Positions 1 through 8,197 of a DNA stretch of 37,647 nucleotides are shown piece after piece. The stretch spans positions 1 through 37,647 of IMG/VR virus record IMGVR_UViG_3300011115_000890; one strand, given 5' to 3'. The notes beneath the pieces were generated by a model that was given only the letters and a program-made list of their open reading frames with translations, was not told the origin of the DNA and did no database searches. Origin of the DNA: a virus. The translations under genes and the position numbers were made by a program. Numbering within the stretch: the first letter of the stretch is position 1; each line of letters opens with the position of its first letter.

Positions 1-323
1 ATATTTATATATTTATTTTTATCAAAAGCTTTATCTTGTGGTAATAAGGTATCAACAGAATTAAAAAATTGATTAATGTCATTACCTACAGTTTTAGCAT
101 TAGAGCTAATATTTTGAATTGTTCCTATGTTATTATCAAGAGTTTTGCTAAATCTTGTATTTTCAAAAGTTTTATCTTGAGATAACGGTGTGTCAACAGA
201 ATTAAAAAACTCATTTACATTATTAGCCATATTTTTGGCACCAGATTTAATATTTTGAACCAAATCTTTATTATTTTCAAAAACTTTAGCAAGTCTTGTA
301 TCTTTAAAAGCTTTATCTTGAGG
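1..323 (-). repeat. Tandem 141-bp (47-codon) repeats in the gp15-like gene
   Basis: Three in-frame units begin at minus-strand positions 323, 182 and 41; the third is cut by the window edge. Each opens with (P/S)QDK(A/T)F and the two full units end FFNSVDT-x-L. The two full units are identical at 25 of 47 residues by hand alignment. The anchor TTTATCTTG on the plus strand recurs at 312, 171 and 30, an exact 141-base period. Confidence 0.9.
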
Positions 324-2252
324 CAAAACATCGTTTTTTCCAAATAATTGCTCTTTATAAATATTCATTTTATCTAAATATTTATTTACTTTTTTTTCTA
401 TGTCTGGTATAGATTTATTCTCATCTATACTTTTAATTTCTTGAATTATTGGTAATGTGTTTTTTATTGCTTCTTTTTGAATGCTTTGAACCGTAATTGG
501 AGCCGTAGTTAAAGGCGTAGTTGATGCAATATTTTCAGTTTTTTGATTTGATTTTCTATTTTCTAATATTGCTAAAGCTTCTTGTTTTGTAAACGGTGTT
601 TTTGTTTCTTTTTCATATTGTTTTTTTTGTTCTTTATAAAAGTCAGCTTCTTCAATATTTGGAGTAAACATAATGGGTCTATTGTTAGATCCAAGCATAA
701 TTTCCTCTTGTCCACTATCGCCAACTTTATGAGCTACAAAATAAGAAGGTTTTCCACCAGCTATAAAATTTGGGTGCGGAACTAAAGAGAAATCTTTATC
801 TAAATCATCAATTTTATTTATAGCTTTATTTTCAACAATTTTGTAAGCAAATTGCTCTTTAATCCAAGAAGTATTACCGCCATTATATTTATTATAAAAA
901 GTTTCTGGAGCATATCGCATAACTTTTTTCTTTCCTATGTCAGTAATTGCAAATTCATTTTTAATAACATTTTTTGCAAATTCTACACTTCCTTCTAAAG
1001 TAGCGTTTTTATTGTTAGTAAATTGGTCTTTAACAATTTGTTCAAAAGTTACTTTTAAGCCATCTTCAATAGCTGGATTAGAAGAAAAATAAGATTTATA
1101 ATTTTCATCAATAAAATCATCAAAATTTTGTTGTATATTTTTTTTAGAATTTTTTTCGTTAAAAACTTGCATTTTAGCAATTCTATCCATTGATTGATAT
1201 TTACTAATTTCTTTTTCCGAATATTCAATTATTTGCTGTGCTGGCAATCCGCTTGCACTTCTTTTTTTTATTTCCATTGCAAAGTTAATATCATCGGAAC
1301 TAAATTGATTTTGCAATCTTGGATTTGCTTCAATTAAATTAGCTATATTTGATGCTGTTTCTAATTTTTGTTGAGGATTTCCAACATTTAGTTGCGTGCT
1401 CCAAATTCCTTTTACTTCACTTGGAACATATCCAGTTTTTTGAATAAAACTCATTGTAGAGACAATCGGATCAATTCCCTGTTTTCTATTATTATTTATA
1501 ATATTTTGATATGCTAAATCTCCAATTTTTTTATCGTCGGAGTTCGTCGGGTCAATAAAAGCTTGTCCACTTGCAACTAAGTTAGCTTGTCTTGTTTTCT
1601 CATATTGTTTTTGTAGCTCTTCAATAATAGATTTTTGTTTATCCCTTTCTCTATTAATGTCATTTTGGTCAATTAAACCTGATTTTAAACCTGTTTGTAA
1701 AATTGTGTTTAATTCATTTGATAATTTTGTAGGATTACCGCCTTTTCCAAGCCTTTCATTTACAGAATAAATGCCCTCATAGATTTTATTTGTTCCATAT
1801 TCTCTCTTCTTACTAGAAAGCGTTCTATCAACATCAAAATTAAAATCTACCGCCTCAACATCAGCTTGCCTTTTAATTAAGCTTGATAATCGTTGATTGT
1901 CTTTGTATTGGCTGGCATAATTATTGATAAATGAATCCCTTTCGGATTGAAAAGTCTTTTTTGTTTTATCAAAAAGCAAAGGGTCATTTGCTGGCAATTC
2001 GCTTATTGCAATTCTTTTATCATTCTCAAAAGTTGCAAGTTTTGTCTTAAAATCAATAACTTGAGCGGCATTAAAAGCCTCATCTTCTTTAATAGATTGA
2101 TATTGCATTTGTCCAGCAATATTAATTAAATTACCTGATAATTGATTACCAAGATTAGCAAGCATTTGTGATGATTGCGTGTCTGGCATAGCAATATCAG
2201 TTTTTGCCGATGGTGCTGTTATAATTCCGTATGAATCAGGTATTTTTGGCAT
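1..2252 (-). CDS. Internal virion protein, T7 gp15-like (3' end beyond window)
   Basis: An open frame of 750 codons starts at ATG 2252 (MPKIPDSYG) and leaves the window at position 1, so the C-terminus is missing. It is Gln/Asn/Lys-rich and largely helical, with no enzymatic motif I recognise. The assignment rests on order and size: it follows a gp14-sized protein and tubular protein B, exactly where T7 carries gp15 (747 residues), a protein that helps carry DNA across the host envelope. The C-terminal part contains 47-residue tandem repeats. The start lies 2 bases after the upstream stop, without a Shine-Dalgarno sequence. The remainder probably lies at the right edge of the window. Confidence 0.8.
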   Translation of the reverse strand, partial: MPKIPDSYGIITAPSAKTDIAMPDTQSSQMLANLGNQLSGNLINIAGQMQYQSIKEDEAFNAAQVIDFKTKLATFENDKRIAISELPANDPLLFDKTKKTFQSERDSFINNYASQYKDNQRLSSLIKRQADVEAVDFNFDVDRTLSSKKREYGTNKIYEGIYSVNERLGKGGNPTKLSNELNTILQTGLKSGLIDQNDINRERDKQKSIIEELQKQYEKTRQANLVASGQAFIDPTNSDDKKIGDLAYQNIINNNRKQGIDPIVSTMSFIQKTGYVPSEVKGIWSTQLNVGNPQQKLETASNIANLIEANPRLQNQFSSDDINFAMEIKKRSASGLPAQQIIEYSEKEISKYQSMDRIAKMQVFNEKNSKKNIQQNFDDFIDENYKSYFSSNPAIEDGLKVTFEQIVKDQFTNNKNATLEGSVEFAKNVIKNEFAITDIGKKKVMRYAPETFYNKYNGGNTSWIKEQFAYKIVENKAINKIDDLDKDFSLVPHPNFIAGGKPSYFVAHKVGDSGQEEIMLGSNNRPIMFTPNIEEADFYKEQKKQYEKETKTPFTKQEALAILENRKSNQKTENIASTTPLTTAPITVQSIQKEAIKNTLPIIQEIKSIDENKSIPDIEKKVNKYLDKMNIYKEQLFGKNDVLPQDKAFKDTRLAKVFENNKDLVQNIKSGAKNMANNVNEFFNSVDTPLSQDKTFENTRFSKTLDNNIGTIQNISSNAKTVGNDINQFFNSVDTLLPQDKAFDKNKYIN

Positions 2253-2254
2253 AA

Positions 2255-2716
2255 TTATTGTTGTGTCATATTTTTATTACCGATATTTTTAAAATTAGCA
2301 GAAGATTGAGCAATATTTCCAAGACTTGAAGCTATAGCCATAGGCAATAATCTTTTTCTTTGTTTTCTAGCTTGTTGTGCTTGTTGTCTTAAAACATTTG
2401 CCTCCATTTGAGCATTTCTTTTTATAATTGCAATATTTTGTTCTTTGTCGGCAATAGTTTTATCAAAAATATTTAAAACTGAACCTTCCATTTCCGCCCC
2501 GCTAGTAGCTACAGAAAGTTTTTGTTCTCCCAGTAATCCTTCAAATTGTTTTGCGGTTTGAATAGCTTGAAATTGCCCTTGCTCTTCAACTAATCTAGCT
2601 TGGTCTTCTAAAGCCATTGCTTGGCGTTTTAAATCTTTTTTAGCCATATTAGCACCATAAATGCTACTAGCCATATTTAAAACCGCTCCTGCTGCGTAAA
2701 TATAAGGTGCTACCAT
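2255..2716 (-). CDS. Internal virion protein, T7 gp14-like
   Basis: This 153-residue protein has a hydrophobic, Ala/Gly-rich N-terminus (about residues 3-23) followed by a long Gln/Lys/Ala-rich helix and a basic patch (RKQRKR, about residues 117-122). That composition and its position between tubular protein B and the gp15-like gene match the small inner-core proteins of T7-type phages, which enter the host envelope during DNA ejection. Its ATG overlaps the upstream stop by one base (TAATG), indicating translational coupling. I infer function from context and composition; there is no diagnostic motif. Confidence 0.65.
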   Translation of the reverse strand: MVAPYIYAAGAVLNMASSIYGANMAKKDLKRQAMALEDQARLVEEQGQFQAIQTAKQFEGLLGEQKLSVATSGAEMEGSVLNIFDKTIADKEQNIAIIKRNAQMEANVLRQQAQQARKQRKRLLPMAIASSLGNIAQSSANFKNIGNKNMTQQ

Positions 2717-4929
2717 TAGATATTTACCTCGTAAGTTATATTTTTAATATTCATAGCTTGAGGCTCTTCTTGTATAATCGAATATTTTCTATCATAGCCC
2801 CAATCGCCCGCAACACTTATTAATTTTACTCCATCTTTAAAAGTCGGGGCTTCATTCATATTGTCGTTTAAATCTCTTGAAATTATTGGCAATGTTTTTC
2901 CATCGATAACAATAGAACCTGCCCTTGATGTAAAAAACTTTATAGCTAATTCGGTAATTCGCAACTGTTTATTTTGTTGTGATCCGATTGTTTGTAATAA
3001 TTTTTTACTTTCAATTGGATAAGAAGTAAAAGTTGATTTATATTTTAACCCAACATGAATTATTGAAGCAAAATTTTCAAGTGTAATTTTACCTTCTGCG
3101 TTAACAGTTTTACTTTTAGGGTCAGTTGCTCCATCGCCGTTAGCTTCTACACTTGCCCCAATTAAATGAGTCAACCCGCTTACTTCTTGAATTGCAATTG
3201 CCCAATTATTAGCGGTTAAGGAATTTAAACTAAAATCTCTAATTATTGTTATAGAAACTTGAGTTGAGGAAGTATAGGCGGTAATTTTAGCCTTACCCGT
3301 GCCGTTTAAATTTCTTATTTCTTTACCAACACTTGAGGCAGAAAATACTGCACTGCCTGCGGTTGCTATACCGCTTCCAATAGTTAAAGTTGTGTTTTGT
3401 GTTCCATTATAAGTCAAGCAAGAATCAACATAAATATAATTTAAATTGTCATAACTAAAATTAGGCTCTAAAACTTCAATAAATCTTTTTACGGTGCCGT
3501 TAATTGTCCTTTTAACTAAAACATAAACTTCGTCATATTCTTTGCTTGATGGAATAATTGCTAAATCTTCGACAATTCCATTAGTTGTAAATCTAGTCCA
3601 ACAATTAACTTCTTGATCGCTTTCAAAAACAAATTTTGCAACTTGCCCGTCTTCTCGAACAGCCCATATTGTTGAAACTGGATTTTGTTGGTAATCAAAT
3701 CTTTTTAAACCTGCTCCCGTAATATGATTGCTTCTAATTGAAACATCTTGAGCTTTAAATTTTGCTTCGGTGTTTGTATAATTTATTGCCCTTACTTTTT
3801 GTTTTCCTCTTTGCAAATAAAAAGGTGTTGAGTCGCAATAAACAGGGTCAACCCATTCAGAACCAAAAGCAATTTGTCTTTTTAAATCAATATCAGTATT
3901 TGACATACCAGCCGAATTATTTGAAGGTTTTGCTCTCCAAATACTATCGCTACAACCAATAAATAATACTTCATCGCTAAATAACCATAAAATAGAATCA
4001 TTTGTTGAGCTGGCAATTGTTCTATTAAAGCTATCATCAGCAGTAAGACTTGTGTAATCTATATCAAAATTTTCGTAATCAGCGGATTTACTAAACCATA
4101 TTTTTTGAGTTTCATTAATTGAACCAGCTAAAACAAGTCTTTGTTCATGAAAAGATATTGCTCTTGGAAAGCTTCTATTTAGTCCAAATTCTCCTTCGGA
4201 CCAAGTGTATAATTGTAATTTAGATATAGCAGAAGATATTTCTTTTTGAGCTATATAACTTACGCTTGTAGAACTTGTAAAGGCAGTTATTTTAAGATAA
4301 GCATAATAAATTCCATCTCTAACAAGCCATAAGCTGCCAACATGATTTGCGGTAAATGGAGTGTGTCCAACTGCAGTCATTGTTCCCGTTGTTCCTACTG
4401 GTCCATGATTATTTATTGCAACAGTTCTTGTTTGTAAAATATTTTCTTTTTGATATGGTCCAGCAATTAAATCAAATGTATTAAAAGTCCAATCGGAATT
4501 GCTAAATCGAATTAATTTATAAAATCCTTTTAATGGGTGGACCATCCAAATAATGTCATCTTTTTGCACATAACGAATATAATCTAAATCGTTTTCGGTA
4601 AAGCTATTTGCTATTTCATAAGCACTTCCACCGCTTAAAACTAAAGCTTGCTGTGAATAAAATCTAAAATAACCAGCTCCTAATTCTATAATTAAAACTT
4701 GGTCAACATTATATTTAAATCTAATAATTCTAGTTTTTTTGCTTGAGTCTTTAACTTCGTTTACAAATCTAGTGCCTTTTCTCCTAAATAACCAACCTTG
4801 AGGGTGAATATCAAAATTCTCAACAATAGAACCACCATTAAAAAAAGGCTCAAAATCGACTAAACCATCAAGAGTAGGCGATAATTCGCCAGCATTAAAT
4901 CGTGTTTGTATTTCATTAACACTAGCCAT
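2716..4929 (-). CDS. Tail tubular protein B (tail nozzle, gp12-like)
   Basis: The 737-residue product opens with MASVNEIQTRFNAGELSP and continues with PQGWLFRRKGTRFV near residue 43. This pattern is characteristic of the podovirus nozzle protein that extends the tail tube. The rest is beta-rich with WLFSDEVLFIG and similar strand motifs. T7 gp12 is 794 residues, so the length fits. It overlaps the upstream tubular A gene by 8 bases and shares one base with the next gene, so the three are tightly coupled. Confidence 0.9.
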   Translation of the reverse strand: MASVNEIQTRFNAGELSPTLDGLVDFEPFFNGGSIVENFDIHPQGWLFRRKGTRFVNEVKDSSKKTRIIRFKYNVDQVLIIELGAGYFRFYSQQALVLSGGSAYEIANSFTENDLDYIRYVQKDDIIWMVHPLKGFYKLIRFSNSDWTFNTFDLIAGPYQKENILQTRTVAINNHGPVGTTGTMTAVGHTPFTANHVGSLWLVRDGIYYAYLKITAFTSSTSVSYIAQKEISSAISKLQLYTWSEGEFGLNRSFPRAISFHEQRLVLAGSINETQKIWFSKSADYENFDIDYTSLTADDSFNRTIASSTNDSILWLFSDEVLFIGCSDSIWRAKPSNNSAGMSNTDIDLKRQIAFGSEWVDPVYCDSTPFYLQRGKQKVRAINYTNTEAKFKAQDVSIRSNHITGAGLKRFDYQQNPVSTIWAVREDGQVAKFVFESDQEVNCWTRFTTNGIVEDLAIIPSSKEYDEVYVLVKRTINGTVKRFIEVLEPNFSYDNLNYIYVDSCLTYNGTQNTTLTIGSGIATAGSAVFSASSVGKEIRNLNGTGKAKITAYTSSTQVSITIIRDFSLNSLTANNWAIAIQEVSGLTHLIGASVEANGDGATDPKSKTVNAEGKITLENFASIIHVGLKYKSTFTSYPIESKKLLQTIGSQQNKQLRITELAIKFFTSRAGSIVIDGKTLPIISRDLNDNMNEAPTFKDGVKLISVAGDWGYDRKYSIIQEEPQAMNIKNITYEVNI

Positions 4930-5491
4930 TTTGTCTTATATCAATCCATTCGTTAGATGTTAAAGGTGTTTCGTTTCTTATTGCCTTAAATTGTGTCATA
5001 GCTTGATACAAAGCATTTTCGTATTCCGATAATAATGTTTTTTCTCGACTATCCGAGCCAGTCAAATTATAACATATTTTTGTAGCAAGTAATAATACAA
5101 AAGCATTTTTAAAACCTGTAGTATATTCGCTAGGGTCAGTAATTCTAGCAACATAAGTAATATTTAAAACACTTTCATTTGTTAATATATATTTTCCTTC
5201 TATTGTGTAATCAGGGTCATTTTCAATAGATATTAGCTTTAAATATTCGGGGTTGGTTGGTAGTGCAAATTTATAACTCCATTGGTAAAGCGGTGTTTCG
5301 GTAAGCTTATTTAAGGCTTGCCTACGCACCGCAAAACTCCATTCGGCTTCGTTCAAAATCTGATTTAATGCAAAATCATAAGCAAGTTTTAAGTCAGTAG
5401 CTTGTTGGCTTGGGTCAGTGTCAATATCTTGAACACGACTTTTACCTAACTTTAACAATGCAAGATTACATAATTCAGTTTTTGAAGTCAT
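4922..5491 (-). CDS. Tail tubular protein A (gatekeeper, gp11-like)
   Basis: A 189-residue protein beginning MTSKTELCNLALLKLG, with ADQ-type spacing (QQATDLKLAYDFALNQILNEA) and the W-FAVRR-AL motif near residues 52-60, all typical of podovirus tail tubular protein A. This ring joins the portal to the nozzle. T7 gp11 is 196 residues. It lies 2 bases after the preceding gene and overlaps tubular B by 8 bases. No clear Shine-Dalgarno sequence is visible. Confidence 0.9.
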   Translation of the reverse strand: MTSKTELCNLALLKLGKSRVQDIDTDPSQQATDLKLAYDFALNQILNEAEWSFAVRRQALNKLTETPLYQWSYKFALPTNPEYLKLISIENDPDYTIEGKYILTNESVLNITYVARITDPSEYTTGFKNAFVLLLATKICYNLTGSDSREKTLLSEYENALYQAMTQFKAIRNETPLTSNEWIDIRQNG

Positions 5492-5493
5492 AA

Positions 5494-5991
5494 CTAAACT
5501 TTATATTCAATTTTGAATCCAGCAGACCCACCAGCAGTGCCGATAGTTTGTGCAGTTAAAATAATATCAAGTTCGGTTTTTGGATCAGCTGTTAATCCTG
5601 CGACTTCCCAAATTTCTTTGGCGGAATTAGTAATAGCAAGACTTGCAGTCCCGTCTAAAACTCTACTTGCAGAAGCAAAGGTTAAACCAGTTGCAAAACA
5701 AGCGGCGCTTATTGTTGCTCCCGATGCTTTATTTGGAGAATAAGCAACGCCAATTCTCATATCAGTAGTTCCTGTTTGAGCTGTGCAAGAACCAATAATG
5801 TTATGAATTATAGCATTAGAAGGCAATCTTGCAAGTCTCCAAGTTGAAGTTGAAGAAGCGTCAGTAGCAATGCTTACAATTGAAGTTATTCCTTGAACTG
5901 GTGCTCCATTTGTTTTTGCTTGTGGCATAACTGGTGGATTTAAAGCAAGATTTGCTAAATTCACCGTTTCGTTTAAATTAGTTACTGGCAT
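5494..5991 (-). CDS. Virion protein of unknown type, possible capsid decoration protein
   Basis: This 165-residue protein is rich in Ala, Thr, Ser and Ile, with few charged residues and alternating hydrophobic positions that suggest a beta-sandwich (for example about residues 33-60 and 140-165). It sits between capsid and tubular protein A, where many podoviruses carry a capsid decoration or head-completion protein. I recognise no family signature. The conserved-looking phrase STSTWRLARLPSNA resembles accessory capsid proteins of marine phages, but that is only an impression. A virion role is inferred from its place in the operon. Confidence 0.6.
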   Translation of the reverse strand: MPVTNLNETVNLANLALNPPVMPQAKTNGAPVQGITSIVSIATDASSTSTWRLARLPSNAIIHNIIGSCTAQTGTTDMRIGVAYSPNKASGATISAACFATGLTFASASRVLDGTASLAITNSAKEIWEVAGLTADPKTELDIILTAQTIGTAGGSAGFKIEYKV

Positions 5992-6020
5992 AAAATTATA
6001 TATTTAAATTTAAATTATTG

Positions 6021-6971
6021 TTAAGACTCTACATTTGAACCGTCAGCTTTGTAACTAGATTTACAACGGATTTTAACGATTTTCTCGTCTTCAACCCTTG
6101 TTGCTCCAAAGTTCAATTCAATATACATTTGATTTTGATATTCTCTTTCAGGGTTTTCACCAGCACGCATAAATACTTCGCCAGGTAAACCTAAACCAAT
6201 TGCTTGGTCTGTAAACATAAGAATTTCACGAACGCCGTCAGCAGGCATTTTTAAAAGTTCTGTTCTAATAAAGTTAATTCCTAACCAAGAACCAATAATA
6301 CCTTTATCTAAAACTTGTCCTGCACTAAAATCACGATTAATGATTTTATTATCTTGCAAAAGCAAAAGTTCTTCTTCGGCAGAAATAGCACAATAAACTT
6401 TTTCTGTAATGTTGCCAGTTTTCATGTTTTTTCTTAAAAGAAACAAAGCTTGCAAAAGTTTATCAGCAATTAAACCTGTTTTAGTTCCTGATTCTCCAGA
6501 AGTTCCTTGACTAGATGCAGTTCCATCTTGATAAACTGTATTAGTTGCGTCAGGGAAAGAAACAGTAGTAGTTCCTTCTTTACCTTGATAAGCAACTCCA
6601 GTAGCTGCATTAACAATAATTTCTTCTTTTTTTCTTTCTGCCGCATATTTTAAAGCATTAAGATATCCAGTATCAAGACCATAAATAGTTGATCTGTCTT
6701 TATCGAAACGATTAATAGCTACTGCGTCGTTAAAAGTATCAAAAGAAACTTTTCGTCTAGAATTAACAATATCGGTAAATTTAGTTGTTTGATTTACTCC
6801 AGTTTTTTGTTTTAATTCGGTTGTTCCAATTTTGTTGAAAAATAAAGACTCGCCATTAAAAACTTCTTTTCTTGCACAAGCAAATTCAAGTCCTGATTGT
6901 TGAACTTGAACGGCTTCAATTAGCTGGTCGCTAAATTGCTTTACGTGCGTTACATTCATATTTGATGCCAT
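6021..6971 (-). CDS. Major capsid protein
   Basis: The 316-residue product starts MASNMNVTHVKQFSDQL and carries the pattern of podovirus HK97-fold capsids: an N-terminal helix, R-K-V-SFDTFNDAVAINRFDKD near residues 71-90, an Ala/Lys-rich spine helix (LNALKYAAERKKEEII), and a C-terminal R-E-NQMYIELNFGATRVEDEK segment. The scaffold gene lies just upstream and its length suits a T=7 head. A 160-base leader precedes it, with a candidate promoter and a 12-base palindrome but no Shine-Dalgarno sequence at the start codon. Confidence 0.9.
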   Translation of the reverse strand: MASNMNVTHVKQFSDQLIEAVQVQQSGLEFACARKEVFNGESLFFNKIGTTELKQKTGVNQTTKFTDIVNSRRKVSFDTFNDAVAINRFDKDRSTIYGLDTGYLNALKYAAERKKEEIIVNAATGVAYQGKEGTTTVSFPDATNTVYQDGTASSQGTSGESGTKTGLIADKLLQALFLLRKNMKTGNITEKVYCAISAEEELLLLQDNKIINRDFSAGQVLDKGIIGSWLGINFIRTELLKMPADGVREILMFTDQAIGLGLPGEVFMRAGENPEREYQNQMYIELNFGATRVEDEKIVKIRCKSSYKADGSNVES

Positions 6972-7131
6972 ATATATAAAATATTTGAATTAAAAAATAA
7001 TAAAAATCGGGGAAAACTCCCTCCTAATTGCTACCCTTAATTTCAAAGACTTATATATAAGCTCCCTTTTACTTTACATCGGACAATGTTAAACTATAAA
7101 ATACAAAAGTAAAATTATAAGTCAACAAAAA
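6972..7131 (-). other. Capsid gene leader
   Basis: This 160-base gap is unusually long for the late unit. On the minus strand it contains a perfect 12-base palindrome CTTATATATAAG (7050-7061), a purine run AGGAGGGAG (about 7018-7026) and a short hairpin-capable stretch GGGAGTTTTCCCC (7009-7021) followed by a T-rich run. The last could be a weak terminator or a 5' stabilising stem. It probably raises or times capsid expression; no gene is visible here. Confidence 0.4.
7098..7125 (-). promoter_or_regulatory. Candidate promoter for the capsid gene
   Basis: On the minus strand, TTGACT (7125-7120) is followed after 16 bases by TATTTT (7103-7098). The -10 match is only moderate, and a TATAGT lies slightly further at too long a spacing. 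Its position upstream of the most abundant virion protein supports it. Confidence 0.3.
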
Positions 7132-7944
7132 TTATGATTTATTATAAAAACTGTCGTAAAGATTAAATATTTTTTGTTGTTTAACCGATTCTACTGCTGT
7201 TGATTCTTGAATTGCTTTGATTGCACTATTAAAATCTGATTCATTCATTTCTCTTGCTTTTGAAATAGAGCCAATCGAACCTTCACTAACCTTAGAAGCT
7301 ACTTTATCCATAATTTTAGATAAAAGCACTTTTTGATTCAATGGCAATTTATGAATATTTTCCATTTCGTCAGGTGAAACATAATTCATTAAGGTTTTTT
7401 CGGCAATATCTGCTCTTCTTTCGTAATCAAAACCCCATTCTTTTTTAATATTTTCTAATGATTGTTTGTTTGACTCATAAGCTTGTCTCTCTAGTTCTAT
7501 TTCTTGCGTTCTATCAGCTTCAAAAATGCTATTAAGAAATTGTTGGGCTACTTCTGGCTTAATTCCAAGTTCTAAAGCTTTAGTTTTGGCTGTATTGACA
7601 ATATTATCTTCAATAGAATAGCCTTCGGGTAAGTTAATTTGGTAATCTTCTGGTTTAAAAGATGCTGGCTCACTCATTTGTGCTTTTAATTCTGCTTCTA
7701 CAACATCACGAGCTTTGCCAAAATGTTTATTTTTATGGTAGTAATCCTTGGCAATTGCGGATAAATCTTTAGGAAAGTTTTTTGATAACCTTTCATAATC
7801 GGCATCTTTTCTAATATCCTCAGGAAAAAATGTATTAAAATCAAAACTTGGCGTTGTTGGTGCCGTATTTTGTGAAATATTAGTTTCATTAACTGGGCTT
7901 GATTGTGTTGGTGCGGTTGGTGCGACTTGATTTTCTATTGTCAT
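7132..7944 (-). CDS. Scaffolding protein
   Basis: This 270-residue acidic and helical protein has a disordered Pro/Thr/Gln/Asn-rich N-terminus (about residues 1-35) and helical segments to the C-terminus (FNLYDSFYNKS). This is the usual make-up of podovirus capsid assembly scaffolds, which fill the prohead and leave before packaging. It lies between portal/Bbp19-like and capsid, the standard scaffold position. It is separated by 7 bases from the gene upstream and has no Shine-Dalgarno sequence. Confidence 0.85.
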   Translation of the reverse strand: MTIENQVAPTAPTQSSPVNETNISQNTAPTTPSFDFNTFFPEDIRKDADYERLSKNFPKDLSAIAKDYYHKNKHFGKARDVVEAELKAQMSEPASFKPEDYQINLPEGYSIEDNIVNTAKTKALELGIKPEVAQQFLNSIFEADRTQEIELERQAYESNKQSLENIKKEWGFDYERRADIAEKTLMNYVSPDEMENIHKLPLNQKVLLSKIMDKVASKVSEGSIGSISKAREMNESDFNSAIKAIQESTAVESVKQQKIFNLYDSFYNKS

Positions 7945-7951
7945 ATTTTTT

Positions 7952-8197
7952 TTATTTGTTAATAGTTTTTAAATCTAAGAAATCATCAATATATTGAAAT
8001 GCTAATCTCATTCCCACTTGAACATGTGAGGCTAAATTATCATCGCTAGTATATTCTCTAGAAATCAATTCAGGATTGATAACTAAAGCGTTTCTTAAAT
8101 CCTTGTAAACTACTAAACCATCTGCCGTGCCAAATACATTATTAAAAATTTGCTTTCTTTCTATAAGCTTTTCTTGTAATTTTTTTTCTAATTCCAT
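7952..8197 (-). CDS. Bbp19-like small virion-operon protein
   Basis: The 81-residue product carries F-NNVFGTADGLVVYKDLRNA (about residues 18-37) and a C-terminal VGMRLAFQYIDDFL helix. This is the pattern of the Bbp19-like family found between portal and scaffold in many podoviruses (GT-x-G-x-x-VL-DL, then G-R-x-x-x-x-x-I). Its molecular role is not established. The start overlaps the portal stop by one base and is preceded by GGGAG, a fair Shine-Dalgarno sequence. Confidence 0.75.
   Translation of the reverse strand: MELEKKLQEKLIERKQIFNNVFGTADGLVVYKDLRNALVINPELISREYTSDDNLASHVQVGMRLAFQYIDDFLDLKTINK

Noticed and set aside
1-323. The 141-bp repeats as a CRISPR array or regulatory iterons
   Set aside because: They are in frame, diverged at the protein level in a normal way, and contain no spacer structure.
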